Part shown: positions 31,362 to 44,155 of the stretch, piece by piece | Numbering within the stretch: the first letter of the stretch is position 1 | Layout: each line of letters begins with the position of its first letter | Source: Adiantum capillus-veneris | Taxonomy: Eukaryota; Streptophyta; Polypodiopsida; Polypodiales; Pteridaceae | Direction: 5' to 3' | Assembly (NCBI GenBank): GCA_014529385.2 | Contig: CM043944.1 | Coordinates: 77,891,884-77,955,883, forward strand | DNA: 64,000 nt | The notes under the pieces: generated by a model | The model's input: the letters and a program-made list of their open reading frames with translations, nothing else | Told to the model about the DNA's origin: nothing | The model's database searches: none | Program-made: the position numbers and the translations under genes

Positions 31362-33290
31362 TCATTGCGTGATCTTGTAACGTTGCCATTCATCACATCC
31401 TTTTGCAAAAAGTGATGCATCCTTGAATAAGGTAGGCCACCAATAGCCTGATTGCAACACCTTTCTAGCAGTTAGTTCCCCTGAGAAATGTCCTCTGGCT
31501 ATACCCATGCAGGCTTCTTGCAGTATGTATAAATACTCATCCTCACGGGCACAACATCTAAGAATATCGTCCTTTCCTAGCCTGTAGAGAGTTCCTGCAA
31601 TGAGAGAATAAGGTTCACATTCTTTTAACAGTTTTCGAGCTATATCCTTATGAAGCTCTTTGGCTGGAAAACCATTAACCAGAAAGTTCACAATATTCTC
31701 ACTCCATTTAGGCATGGTCTCGATTAGAAATAAGAAACTATCGAGCAATTCATCATCAACTCCAATAGGGGCTTCACCATTGGGTATGCAAGACAAATGA
31801 TCCACCATGACATGTCTTTTACTAGGTCTCACCACAACGATAAAATCAAACTCAAGAAGAATTAACAACCATCGTGTAATTCTTCCTGTGGAACGAGGTT
31901 TATTTACTAGATACAACAAGGCTTGATGATCAACATAGAAAACAAACTTGTTGGCCAGAACATGGTAGCGAAATTTTTTCACTACGTAAATCATACCTAA
32001 ACGTTCCCGCTCTGTAGCGGTGTAGTTTCTCTCGGCATCATTCAATCGACAACTTATAAAGCTAATGGGGTAGTCCAATTTATGTTATCCTGGTTGAGCT
32101 AGAACACACTCAATAGCAAAGTTTGATGCATCAATATGCACATGGAAAATTACATTTCAATCGGGCACTCGTAGAATAGGAGTGCTAGTCAAGTTCTTTT
32201 TCAATGACTCATAAGCATGGTCACACTCCGCAGTCCAATGGAACTCAATAAGAAGCTTGTACAAAGGACAAGCTATCTCGGGGAAGTTTAAAATAAACCG
32301 TCGGTAATAACCAACATGGTCCATGAACCTTTGAACTCCTTTATAGTTTGTAGGTGGTGGCAAATTCAGCAATGGCTTTAATTTTTCCCTCATCTGTGGA
32401 AATCACATGTTTGAACACTAAAGCCCTAAAATGACTCCATGTTTAACCCAAAATTGGCATTTGAAAGGGTTTAAGGAGATGCGATACAATTTGCACTTCT
32501 CAAACACTTTTCATAAGCATGATAGATGTTCTTTCTAAGAGGAATAAACACAAAGGTCATCTAAGAAAGCTTTGCAAAACTCCCTCAAATATTCTTTGAA
32601 AGCATTGTTTATTAATCTTTGAAAGGTAGCAGAGGCATTGGTAAAGCCAAAAGCCATAACACAAAATGCAAACACTCCAAATTCGGTGATAAAAGCCGTT
32701 TATCTTGGTCCTATAGCGCAATAGTGATTTGATTGTAGCAAGTACCCATCTAAGAAGCTATAAACTTCCTTTTTTGCAACTCTTTCAAGCACATGTTCTG
32801 AATATGGCAAGGGGTAATGATCCCTCTTAGTGGGGGCATTGACCTTCTTAAGATCCACGCACACTCTGAGTTTCCCATTCTTTTTCGGCACAATCACTAT
32901 TGGAGACATCCATTCTGAATGCTCAATAGAGTATATAAATCCGCATTTCACAAGCTTTTCAATCTCTTCTTGAACGATCTTTGCATATTCAAGATTCATT
33001 GTGTAGGGTCGTTGCTGAACTGGTTTAGACATGCTATTCATGGAGATTATGTGTTGCACCACGCAACGTGGAACACCTTTCATATCATGATATGTCCGAG
33101 CAAATGTATCCTTGAATTCCTTGAGAAGTTCTTTAAGGACATACTCCTCAATATCTGTCAGATCTTGGGCAATGAAAACAGGTTTGGACTCTTCTCCTGG
33201 GTCTGCTAACGTTATCTCCTTAACTATCACTGGACTGTCATAAACTCCATTGCTTCCATCGATAGGTTTTCTTTGAGCCTTTGTATACAC
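31362..33290 (-). pseudogene. A' reverse transcriptase, RNase H and integrase N-terminus
   Basis: RT frame 33290-32700 contains GKLRVCVDLKKVNAPTKRDH and KKEVYSFLDGY; the palm with AFLDDLCVYSS lies around 32540-32580 in another frame. RNase H (ERNYTATERERLGMIYVVKKF, FYVDHQALLYLV, DHLSCIPNGEAP) and the integrase start (GIARGHFSGELTARKVLQSGYWWP) form one frame at 32078-31362. Several frameshifts interrupt it, but individual stretches are longer than in A. Confidence 0.88.
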
Positions 33291-33585
33291 AACCTTACAT
33301 TCCTCTGTGGTGTAGGATTTGAAATGTTCAGGTATACAGGGTGTTAATCTGTGTTCTTTGTTGTTCTGTGGACTGTGATTTCACTTCCGCTTCCTTTTGT
33401 TGTTGAGCTAACTCTCGATTTTTTTGTCTCCTTACAGTACGGCTCAACTTTGGCTTCTCTATAGCCTCTAGCTGTGCAATGTCAATGGGTTGTGGACTAC
33501 ACCACATAACGCTCTGAAGGTATTCACCCTAGCTATCTACCAGTTTCTAATGAGCATCACATGCCCCAGGTATATAATTAAGCCA

Positions 33586-35540
33586 TTATGCGGTACATTT
33601 CTTTTCATTTATTCTAGCACGCATATTTGCTCGATAACGTTGCCTCTTATATCTCTTACTCTTCTTGTCTAATTTCTTATTACGACAGATTTCTAGTGAA
33701 GAGTCACTAGATGAATCGCTACTCATGTCTCCTACTCTCCTGGATAGATTGTCATCTAGGATACCACTAGGCCCTGAATGGTTTATCCCCATATTTGCAC
33801 TAAGATTTAACTCAAATTCTTTGTCCTCAGAGTCGATTTCAATTGATGATTTTGACTCTGCATCGTGTGGACTATAGTTTTGTGGACGCTACTAGTTCCA
33901 ACGTCAGTCAAGCCTTCATCATGTAGGTCATCAGAAGCTATATGCATTGCTTCTATCATATTTAAGGATACGAGTGGTGGCATTTCATCCCCCTCAAATG
34001 TTACCCAAGTCGTCCCCCTATTTCCCCAAGTGTCTATGGTTGCTGCTAGGTGGACCCAATCCACATTGTCAGACTCAATCATCCCAGGTAGAACATCCAT
34101 ATAAGGAGTATCTTCCCCAACATCAGTGTCCACTTTACACATGTAACAATACTACAATGGGGTCGAGTGAACTGTGGCGTTAGATATATGATCAATTATA
34201 AATTTTTTTCTCAGAGGACGTGCTCGACCAGTTACAAGATCCACTCAAAGATAGAATCTTGGAACTGCAAGTAGACATGGTTTTAGACCAGTCATGCACC
34301 ATTTTTTCCTTCCTCCATGAAAGGACATCCTAAGATCATCTCATATGTCATAGTGTGCTTGGAAAAATCCATAACAATGAAGGTATTTCTTATTTTGTAT
34401 CCAAAGACCTTGATCTTGAGATCCTCTAGCATCCCAATAGGTTTCACAATAGACCCATTGTCCATCTTTACTACTATGGTTGTGGTCCCAAGGTGAGGTC
34501 CTCTCATAGTTTCCCAACAATTTTTAGTCACAATGCTAACCCATGCGCCACCATCAAGGATTCCCTTCACAATTAATCCCTTGGTAGTGATTGGTATGGT
34601 TGCATTAGATTCATCGCCCTCAAAGCATTGTCCCAACTTGTTAAAAGGTATTTCTACAACAGGGTTCTCATCTAGGTTGGGTTGTGGATCTAAGTGTTCC
34701 TCCTCTATTGGCATCTCTCTAGCTCCATCAATTTGTGCAAATTGTGGTAGCCCGACCTTTATTTCTCCATTGAGAAAAGCTTGAATAGTTAAGAATAGCT
34801 CGGGGTCTCCATATAGTTTGGACATGATGGTGGTTCTAACTTCTGAAGCCATGAAATCCATCAATTTGGCAATATTTAACATCACCTTTTGGGCTTCAGC
34901 CCCTTGACATGGGGAAGATGGGATCTCCATTTCTTCAATAGGGTCAGATAGTCCCTCTGTAAACATGCTTTCCAACAAGAAGTGAGTACGCCCACTTTCC
35001 CATGACTTTAAGTCACTTTCTTCTTGGATGACACTAGGTATGGCTAGGGGTCTATGGACTTTGTGAGGTTGTTGTTGTGTAGGGAACAATGTGTCTGTAA
35101 TTTGGATCTGCCTAGGTGCTGGTTCTAGATCCCTTTGGGTATCTTCTACCAAACTCCTTAATTGCTTGACTCGCTTGATCTCCTCTGTAGGGTTTGGGTA
35201 AGTTCCTATCTTCTTCTTGGATCCTGGCCATCGTGGCTCATGACAATCTTCCTTGTTGGTTTCTTTCTTAGTGGTCATTTTGGTCTCCATGGTTTCACGT
35301 GAATTAGAATCCTCTTCAGCGTCGTCCATATATACGGGGTCGTAACCAGTTCCTATGTTGGTCTTTGAACTGGGGTCTAACTTCATTGCTATTTGCGATC
35401 TTCTTCTTCTTAGATTGGGTAATTGATGTCGTGTCTCTTTCTTCAAGACTATAACTTTGTTTTTGGAGCATCGATCGTGTGAGTACATTTACTGGTACCA
35501 CGATTGTACTTTGTGATGGCTCCTCGGTAACCTCAACCAA
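33586..35540 (-). pseudogene. A' gag C-terminus, protease 1 and linker
   Basis: The long frame 35488-34292 (398 codons) covers the basic linker, QREL..APRQIQITDT, the pre-protease block and protease 1 with ILDGGAWVSIVTKN, MLEDLKIKVFGYKI and MILGCPFM. It is uninterrupted where element A has stops. Linker pieces follow at 34142-33807 and 33792-33586. Confidence 0.82.
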
Positions 35541-35543
35541 GTT

Positions 35544-37734
35544 TCATAGCGCGATCTTTGATGCATTTGGATTATTCGGACATTGGGCGATCAAATGATC
35601 TATGCCACATTGGTTACACATGAGTATCGGCATTGTAGACGTACTCACTTGATTGGTTTGCATTAGTGTAGCATTCTTTTGTAGCCTAATAGGACACTCG
35701 GCTACACGATGTGGACCTCCACACTCATAGCATTGAAGACGTGGTCTCTTGGCAGTGTAATTGATATTTTGGCCTCTTGCCGTGAGAGCAGCTACTTGAT
35801 AGACAGGTTTGACTTGTCCCCAATAGTCTTCCATGTAATATTGTGGACTTTCTTCAAGTGCATCAATTCCATAAGCAATATTAGGGTCTATATCTTCCTC
35901 ACAACCTTCCAAACAAGTAATAGATGACTCACAACCCACTTGATTCATAGAACTGATTCTTGGATGTGGTGGTTGCGGTCCTAGCACTGGAGGTGGTAAG
36001 GGTGTTGTTTGAACAACATTTTGGGCCCTCCTAGGGACCATGTGTTGTGACGTTTGTTCAAGACGTGGGACTGACATCACTGCAGGCACTTGAGGTGTGT
36101 CTGTCCATGCTAAGGTTGGTCTATTGGCCATCGCGCGCTTAAATACTATGCACTCCTTAGCTTGATGACCATACCTCCCACATGCATTGCAATTCCCATT
36201 GAATTTTACTCTAAAAGTAGGGCATTCACTGGTACTATGCGGACCATAGCATACTGAGCACCATTGTTGCTCCCTTGTTGGATACATATGATTGTTTTGT
36301 GGAGCACGATTGTCTCTAAGACTCTCTTGAATGGCCTTGGTGAGATCTGCTAAAGTCATCTCATATATCTTTGGCTCCTTAGCAATAGGCTTTAGGGTCA
36401 TTGATTGATGCCTCGATGCTTGCGAGCTAGTAAATTTAGGCTCAACGTACACTCTTTCTCCTTGAATCATTAAATTATCCTCCAATTGGATCGCATTGGT
36501 GGTGACTACTTCCCAAGTGGTATACCTCTAATGACTAGGCCATTGTAGATATCCTCGTGTCGTAATCCCCTAATGAATCTATCAAGTAATTGATTATTAT
36601 TGAAGCACTCATTTGGATTACAACGAGAATTCAAATGCTTCAAGCAACTAATAACGTTTCTCACCAACTCTCCTTCCTCTCGTTGGGCTTTCTGGAGCTG
36701 AGAGGCTACACCCAAAGCACTCCCTCTCGTATGTATTCTTTCAAGAACAGTCTCTTAAGAGTAGGGTAAATTGTGTTCTCCTAGGGAATCGTATATTTGT
36801 TCAAACACTTCGATATGCTTTCTCACATCCCCATCTCCACTAAATTTTTGTGTGAGCTTGGTTATTTGCACTCTCTTATTTCTAGTCTCTCTATCAGGCA
36901 TGTTATGCATATTCTCAACAATAGATCGATCGATAGCTTGAGCAAATGTTGCCAAGTCACCTAAGTGAGCAGGCACCGTGGGTGAAGGTGCTCTAGAGAC
37001 TACATGTGGAGTAGGTATTGGCATTGGGCTTGACGCATAGGAAGCCCTTGGGTTCCAAGTTTGGTATGGTGTTGAGCCATGTGGTGGCCCAAAGTTCATA
37101 TGTGTGTCCCTAGGCATAGCAGACGTCATGTGACATGCTAATGCTTTCGCTTTAGCATAGGGGCTTTTGCTTTTAACTCTCTTCGTTACTCCGCCTTGTG
37201 TAAGCTCTCGATTTCCTTTTTCCTAGCCGCAATGATATACCTCTCAACCTCTTGCACTTCGCCAAGACTTCTACCATCAGGTAATATGACCTCAGAGGGG
37301 GATAGCTCTGAAGAGTCAGGGGATACAATGCATGGAGTATTCACGTGCACACTCTCCAGGAGCATGGGGTCTATGTTGGTCATGAACGGTGAATTTACTT
37401 CCCCACCCCCCTCATTTACATCGTTAGCTCCATGTTCTGAGCGAGTGGCTCTACTAAAGGTTTCCTTCAAGCGCCTAAGCACGCTTGGCCCGGACCGTGG
37501 GCCCATGGCATGCATGTCTTGGTTTGAGCTATCGGGATTAGGCATTGGGTAACCCTCCATGACGTTGTAGTCTGAGGAAGAGTCACTAGACGCAATATGC
37601 GGGTCCTGAGTAGTACTACCTTGGGTTCCCGCTGAGGGCCTAGAGCATAAGGTAGAGGAATAATGAGTGCCCGCGTAAACGGAAACACTCTCAATGTGTT
37701 CATCCTCTAGCACATGACCAGAGCGTAGGTGCAT
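35544..37734 (-). pseudogene. A' gag with four zinc knuckles
   Basis: Gag starts at the ATG at 37734 (MHLRSGHVLEDEHIE). Open pieces at 37734-37186, 37129-36755, 36715-36506 and 36485-35544 give the N-terminus, the proline-rich part, a core piece (NRLLDRFIRGLRHEDIY-like region) and the nucleocapsid part. The last has four knuckles: CSVCYGPHSTSEC, CNACGRYGHQAKEC, CYECGGPHRVAEC and CNQCGIDHLIAQC. Only the second has the standard C-X2-C-X4-H-X4-C spacing; the other three have X3. A few stops and shifts separate the pieces. Confidence 0.85.
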
Positions 37735-38235
37735 GTGATTTCAATACTCTAGAAGTTTTGGTGAGTGCCCGTGAAGGCCGCTCACCTAGTTTTTTAGGTG
37801 TTTATAACCCAATTTCTTGGTATTTTTGTTCTCTTTTTTTAACCGAGCCACAGAATATGGCGTATGATAGCTCAAAACGAACGTCTTGGCTAGAGGGACA
37901 GGCCGTGATTTAGAGCCCCCGATTCGGTTACATACAATCCTCAAAATCCTAAAACTAGTCTTTTCTTAGAAGAGGAGAGGGTTAGAATTAGTAAGTCCAA
38001 AGGGTGAGTGTGAAGAGGATGGTGTAGGGCTTGAGGAACTTGTCCCACATGCCTTCCCTTCACTTGAGATCCTAGTCTTTATATATAAGCTAGTGTGAAT
38101 AGTGTATCATAAGACTGAGGACTGAGGCTTGGGCTTGCGGAAAGATCCCAATCCCTTCCTTTGAGAACAATATTTTTTAATTTTAATTTCGGAACTTCTT
38201 TTTAGTTCCAAATATCCCGAGCGTTCTTTTTAAAT
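37735..38235 (-). other. A' leader, truncated
   Basis: In reverse it matches the element A leader from about 21785 to 22288, including AACGCTCGGGATATTTGG and CAAGTGAAGGGA..GCATGTGGGACAAGTTC. The duplicated 179-bp unit and the primer site are not present; the match stops in GA-rich DNA. Confidence 0.75.
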
Positions 38236-38396
38236 TAATTTTAGAGAGAGAGAGAGAGGGGGGGGCAGACTACCTAATAAGAAAATCAAAATTAGGGAGA
38301 GAGATGGATAGATAGAGAGAAGAGAGAGAAAGAGACATAGTGAGAAAGAAGGGAGAAAGAAAGGGGAGAGGAAAAATCAAGAGAGATTGTCTCAGA

Positions 38397-38443
<47 letters not shown>

Positions 38444-38652
38444 GAGGTTGAGAGAGGCGGGGGGTTGAAAGTTGGTGGTGTAATGTGGAGGAATAAGAGG
38501 GGTTGCAGTGGTTCAAAAAAAGTACCACTTGTTGTCGGTGATAGAGGTGGGTTTGTGGGACATCTAGTGATAGTGAGCACCAAAGGTGGAGGGGAGGGGA
38601 AAAGCTCGTTCTAAAGCTCGCTTCACCAAGATTGCTTATTATCCTTCCCCAA
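38236..38652. other. GA-rich spacer between A' and A''
   Basis: Contains (GA)20 at 38401-38439, shorter GA runs and a G-rich 200-bp segment with no match elsewhere in the window. No gene. It joins two broken ends of family A copies. Confidence 0.65.
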
Positions 38653-40246
38653 AAACCATTAACTAAAAAGTTAACAATCTTCTCACTCCATTCGAGTATC
38701 GTCTCAACCATAAAGGGGGATGATTGGGCAACTCATCATCAACTCCAGTGGGAGCTTCTCCATCGGGTATGCGAGACAAATGATCAGCCATGACATGTTT
38801 TTTGTCGGGCTTCACAACCATCATAAAATTAAGCTCAAGGAGAATGAGTAACCATCTTGTAATTCTTTCCATGGAGCATTTCTTATTTACTAGATATAGT
38901 AACGCTTGATGATCAACATAAAACAAAAACTTGGTGGCAAGAAGATAATATCAAAAAAAATTTCTTGCATAAATCATAGCTAAACCTTCTTGCTCTATAG
39001 TGTTGTTGTTCATCTCGACGTCATTTAACTGGCGACTAGCAAAGTGAATGGGTTGGGTAATTTGGAACACACCCAATAGCAAAATTTGATGCATCAATAT
39101 GCACATGGAAAATTATATTTCAATCGGACACTCGTAAAATTGGGGCACTTGTCATGGCCTTCTTTGATAACTCATAAGCACAGTCACATTCCTTGATCTA
39201 ATTAAATTTGATAAGAAGCTTGTACAATAGACAAGCTATCTCAGCAAAGTGTAAAATAAACGATCGATAATAACTGACATGGTCCATGAATCATTGAACC
39301 CCCTTATAGGTTTTAGGTGGTGGCAATTCTTGAATGGCTTTAATTTTGTACTCATTTGTAGAAATCCCAATCTAGGATACTATATGCCCTAAAATGACTT
39401 CATGTCAAAATTGGCATTTGAAAGGGTGCAATGCGATGTGATATAATGTGCACTTTTCAAACACCTTTTGCAAACATGACAAATGCTCTTTCCAAGAGGA
39501 GTAAACACAAGCGTCATCTACGGACTATGTGTTGTGATGGTTGTTCAACATGTGGGGCAAGTATTAATGCATGAACTTGTGGCAGTTATGTCTAGGCCAA
39601 AGGTGGTCTATTTGCCATTGTGCATTTAAACCCTAAGCAATCCTTAGCTTGATGTCCATACCTACCACATGCATTGCAATTCCTATTGAACTTTGCTTTC
39701 AAGGTAGTGCATTAATTGGTGCTATGTAGACCCAAACAAATTGAGCACCATTGTTGCTCCCTCCTTGGATACATATGATTGTTTTGTGGAGTACAATTAT
39801 ATTTAATGGTTTCTTAAATAGCCTTGATGAGATCTGTCAAAATCATCTCATATATTTTTTGCTATTTACCAATAGGCTTTATTGTCATTGACTCTTGCTC
39901 AGTTGCTTTTGAGCTAGCAGACTTTGGTTTTAGAGGTCACCCTTTCTCTTGCAATTATTAAATTGTCTTCTAATTGGTTTGCATTGGTAGTGACTGCTTC
40001 CCAACTAGTGATGCCTCTAATGAGTAGGCCATTGTAAATATCCTCATTGTTTACAATGACTAGGCCATTGTAAATATCCTCATGTCACAACCCTCTATGA
40101 ATTCATTGAGCAGCTAGTTCTTGATGAAATGCTCATCTCGGGTACAGCCAGGATCGAGATGCTTCATCTCTCATTGACTCCCCTTCCTCTTGTTTGGCCT
40201 TTTGGAGGTGAGAGGCTAAGCCCCAAAGCACAATACCCTCTTGTAT
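38653..40246 (-). pseudogene. A'' gag to RT/RNase H deletion fusion
   Basis: 38926-38663 encodes FYVDHQALLYLVNKKC, ERITRWLLILLELNF, HLSRIPDGEAPTGVDDE. 38940-39520 in broken frames matches the RT end of A' at 31980-32560. From 39525 upward the sequence matches A' gag at about 36030-36730, including the zinc-knuckle area, so some 3.5 kb present in A' is missing. A short local duplication (CCATTGTAAATATCCTCAT) lies at about 40030-40082. Confidence 0.7.
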
Positions 40247-41957
40247 GGCATAAAATATAATATCTAACTTTACCAAATGATTTTCTCATATTAAAATGAT
40301 CATTTAATATAAGCAGATAAAAGGGGAACAAGAGTTAGGATATAGATATGTGCTTCTAGACCTATCTCAACAAAGGACCAAAAGGAGAAATGGTTGCATC
40401 TCAATAGCGGCTCAAAAGGAGACGATCTACCAAAGAGCAATGTGCGATAAGTGCTTCTAGACTTATCTCAGCAGGGGACCAAGAGGAGGGATGGTTACAT
40501 CTCAATAGGAGTCCAAAAGGAGGTAGTCTATCAAAGAGCAACGTGCATCTAATGGAGCTTAAAAGACCTTAGGGTTAGCTTCGTTAAAGACCTCAAAATG
40601 TTAGTGTTAAAAGTCCTTAGGCCTTAGGCAAGCTAGGGATGTGCTTGAGGTGGGAACCCGGCCCAAGCTTGAGGTGCTTTTCATGCTTGGTGACTAAGGT
40701 GCTTGAGGTGTTTGCCATGCTTGATGAGTAAGGTGTTTGAGGTCCTTGTTGTGCTTGCTGACTAAGGTGCTTTAGGTGCTTGCTATGCTTGATGAGTAAG
40801 GTGCTTGTCGTGCTTGTTGACTAAGGTGCTTGTCGTGCTTGATGAGGAAGGTGCTTGAGAAGCTTCCATGCATGGGGGGTAAGGTGCTTGAGTAAAAAAG
40901 AGACCCTACAAAGCAGGGGGAAAGCCCCAAAGTTAGTGGAATCTTTGACTTAACCTCTCACTCACCCAAAGGGCACCCCCTTTCTCAAGGGGCACATGGA
41001 CACATGTCAATCTCTCCCTATGCTTAGCCACATGGTGTGCTTGAATCCTATTCACTTGGCTAAAGAGGGGTCCGATGAGCTTCTAGTTCAATTCAACTCA
41101 AAGAGGTAAGGAGGACACTTGTCCTAATGCTACCCAATGTTGCTTGAAATGCATTATGCATGTGATTGGCTAGGCTTAGAGGGGTCCAATGAGCTTCAAG
41201 CTTGCACTACAAGGAGAGGTCGACCAAAGCAAGCAAAGGGTGTGCTTGGGGGTATACACTCTCTCACACACTCATTTTTCACACATTATCACTTGGTGAA
41301 AGTGCAAGAACTCCATCTCCTTCTCCAAGATTGTTGAGAAGTTGAGAGCCACTCTTGGCTATGGAATGCAAATCCAACCAAGAGCCATGCTTCAATGCTT
41401 AAGCTTGCCATCTTCACCATCTTCATTACTATGCTATTATGTATGCTAGCAAGAAGAGTGATGATAAGTGAGGAGTTATTTCTTTTTCCTATGAATGATT
41501 CTTCTTCCTCTTCCCTACCCTCATTCCTTGCTGGCTCTATCCACCTTTGAAGGTGTTTGAGGCCTTGGGACTGAGGCCGGGGATGTTTAATGCTTTTACA
41601 AAGTTTATGTTATGTTCATGATGCATGAAGCTTTCCACCCTCATAGCATCACCAAGGTCACAAGGAACACAAAGATTGTATTATACCAAGTCTCTCTTTA
41701 TAGAGAATCTATAATACAAAAGCCTATTGGAGGGGGGACCGACTCCATATAAATCTGGTCCTCAATTGTTATCAAGTTCTCTAAACTCTCTCTCTCTTGC
41801 AAAAGTATTGTTCATGTCAAGTTAATTAAGTATAATGGTTATGTTGCTACCGCTAATTAAGTTCAACCTCTATGTTCTCAAAGTAGTCTCATAAAAATGC
41901 TCACTCTAATTCTCTTAATTCCGATATTCTTGAAGTTCATAGGCCATTTCCATTACA
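40247..41957 (+). mobile_element. B-plus 5' LTR
   Basis: About 1.7 kb, from GGCATAAAATATAATATC to CCATTTCCATTACA. It contains a roughly 100-bp tandem duplication (about 40350-40555) and a CTTGAGGTGCTTG minisatellite (about 40640-40880). 41100-41400 is nearly identical to the 3' LTR. No gene. Confidence 0.88.
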
Positions 41958-41958
41958 T

Positions 41959-41970
41959 TAGCATCAGAGC
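41959..41970 (+). promoter_or_regulatory. Decayed primer binding site of B-plus
   Basis: TAGCATCAGAGC differs from the initiator tRNA-Met site TGGTATCAGAGC by two transitions. It starts one base after the LTR end. Confidence 0.75.
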
Positions 41971-42364
41971 TATTGGTTTCTCTTTTCTTGCTTAATAAGA
42001 GAGCTCCTTAAGCTGTTCATGAAAGGTTGGGCATGTTTATTGCAATAGGGTAAGTGGGACAGGGATCTATTATATTGGTTAAGAAGTACTTAGTCCAAGG
42101 TACACGGTTGGGAACTATAGTCTTAATAATGGAGTCTCTTAGGGCTTGCCTTTGGCTTAACCATTATTGAGCTACTAGAAATCTTAACGGGAACTATAAA
42201 CAACCAAGTAATGTTAGACCCTCTCCACTAGTCTTTGCAATCAACATTGTCTAAACCACAGGTGTGGCTGCTTGAGAACTAATTCTCAAAGGTAAAGAAG
42301 AGTAGCAACTAAGGTTTTTGAGGGTACCAAAGCACAAAGTAATCTATACTTAAGTTTAATTAGC

Positions 42365-43660
42365 ATGGCTAACAATAATCAAGAGAATAGAATGAATATG
42401 GACAACTTTGATTTTGCACATGAAGGTGCTAATGATGATGCCCCCATGTTTGTTAATTATCTTTTTACTAGGTTGCAACAAACTATGGGTAGCCCTGCTT
42501 TGCAAGCCGAAGTTACTCAACAACTTCGTGCGTATGGGATTTCCCTTTCTCTCCAAGAGGAGAGAGAGCTTAGGAGGCCTCTTGATGAGACTCTCTCCCA
42601 TACGAGAGGAGGAATCCAAAGAACGAGAAAGTAACGAATCCCTAAGTTCCTCTAAAGATGTGGCTCCACAAAGACGGTGGTCTAGACGATCGCCAACTCC
42701 TCCCAAGAGGAAACGGTCAACCCATAGTCCTTCTCCTCGTCACTCCAAAAGGGAAGAGAGGAAACAAAGGAAGAAAAGGGCAAGAAAGAGGTCACCCTCT
42801 TCTCCTTCTTCTTCACATTCCTCTCTTCTGATGAAAGCAATAGCTATTATCCTAGAGAATACAAGAGGGGAGGACATCGCAAATCTTACCCTGCATGGCG
42901 AAGGTCCCAAAAGCCCAAGAAGTTCAAAGAGGGAGGAAAGAGTATTTCTTTTCTCACCTATGATGGCACCTTCGGTGCTACCAACAAAGTATTGGCCTTC
43001 ATCCAACAATTTGATGCGGCCTTTGGAGATGAGGTCCTCGTGGAGTCCTCCAAGCTACACCATGTAGCTATGCACTTTGAGAAATCTGCTCGTCAATGGT
43101 GGGCTAGCCTTCGTGGCAACGGTGAAGCCCCAAAGACATGGAAAACTCTACGAGTTTCCATCATGAAGCAATTCCTTGCAAGCAATGCAAAGGACAAAGT
43201 GCTTACCAAATGGAAGAGTTTGAAGCTTCTCTCCCATGAGTCTATCCACAAATATGTGGACAAGTTTTGGGATTTACATCTCAAGGCTAGTGTCTTTCAA
43301 AAGATAGACTTCACCAAGGAAAAGCAACGATTCTGTGTGGGATTACCTGAAGAAATGGCCGAGTATGTCAACTCCCCACCGAACTAATCTACCAGTCTAT
43401 GGTTGATTCGTGCATCAATTTCCAATAAGGGGCTAAAAGGAATGCCAAGCGCATGGGGGGGAAAAAGATCAAAATGTAGCAAAGGGAAAAAACAATGCTC
43501 AAAATTCTTCCCAAGGCAACTCTATCAATAACAACAAAGCTAAGGAGAAAGGAGTCTACAAAGGCAATAATTGACTTTCTCCCGAGGAGCTAGAGCGTTA
43601 TCGCAAAGATACCCAGTACGGAGAGCAAGGACAGGCCTATCGTGCTTGCTCCCAAAGAAA
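42365..43660 (+). pseudogene. B-plus gag
   Basis: Starts MANNNQENRMNMDNFDF at 42365. After stops the same frame resumes with FKEGGKSISFLTYDGTFG, VLAFIQQFDAAFGDE, MHFEKSARQWWASLRGNG, WKTLRVSIMKQFL and FCVGLPEEMAEYV to 43387, the gag capsid block. A Ser/Arg-rich segment lies between. Further on a decayed knuckle, QYGEQGQAYRACSQR, has lost its first cysteines. Confidence 0.85.
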
Positions 43661-43754
43661 AGTGCACAATGAGCCACCTAGAGCCTCTATGGTTGAAGCT
43701 CCAAAAGAGGATGCTCATTGCCAAGGATTTCTCCTTTTCTATGCTTGAGAAAAG

Positions 43755-44155
43755 ATGCAAGAGCATGATGCCTTTATTTTGTTTGACCGTGTTTCAACTC
43801 ACAACTTCATATCCACGAAGTTGACCACCAAGCTAGGCATACAAGCCCACGAGATGGGAGATACATTGAAATCCGATGGAGCTATCAAGGGACAAGACAT
43901 CTTAGTTACCCCCTTAATTCGAAAATTAAGGCTTCATGTCCAAGGCTATGTTGACAAAGAAGATTTCTTCATCTCCCCTCTCAAACATGAGGATGTTATC
44001 TTTGGGGCATCATGGTTCAACCACATGGCTATCAACATGAAGTTCCCTGAAAGGAGAATCTACTTCACCTACAAGGAAAAGAGCATGTACATAGATGCTA
44101 ATGAGCCCGAGAACTCCATATCCCTGGTAATACGCTTGCTTTTGATAAGTCGATG
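43755..44155 (+). pseudogene. B-plus protease
   Basis: MQEHDAFILFDRVSTHNFIST, TKLGIQAHEMGDTLK, HEDVIFGASWFNHM and ERRIYFTYK follow the retropepsin order. The D-(T/S)-G triad is changed to DRV, so it would be inactive. Confidence 0.8.

Larger units (their letters stand above)
14794..38235 (-). mobile_element. Element A': Athila/Tat-like gypsy copy, interrupted twice
   Basis: In minus order the pieces are leader (38235-37735), gag, protease, RT, RNase H, truncated integrase (to 30853), [element A], tail (20489-19946), [element B-minus], 3' untranslated region (16831-15379), polypurine tract and 3' LTR. The 3' untranslated length (1453 bp) is close to that of element A (about 1480 bp), which supports assigning the far piece to the same copy. 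The 5' LTR is missing; the leader breaks off at about 38235 in a GA-rich sequence. Grouping of the far 3' piece is inferred. Confidence 0.65.

Noticed and set aside
38292-38711. 139-codon minus-strand frame beginning in RNase H
   Set aside because: Only the first residues match family A; the rest reads through a GA microsatellite after a truncation.
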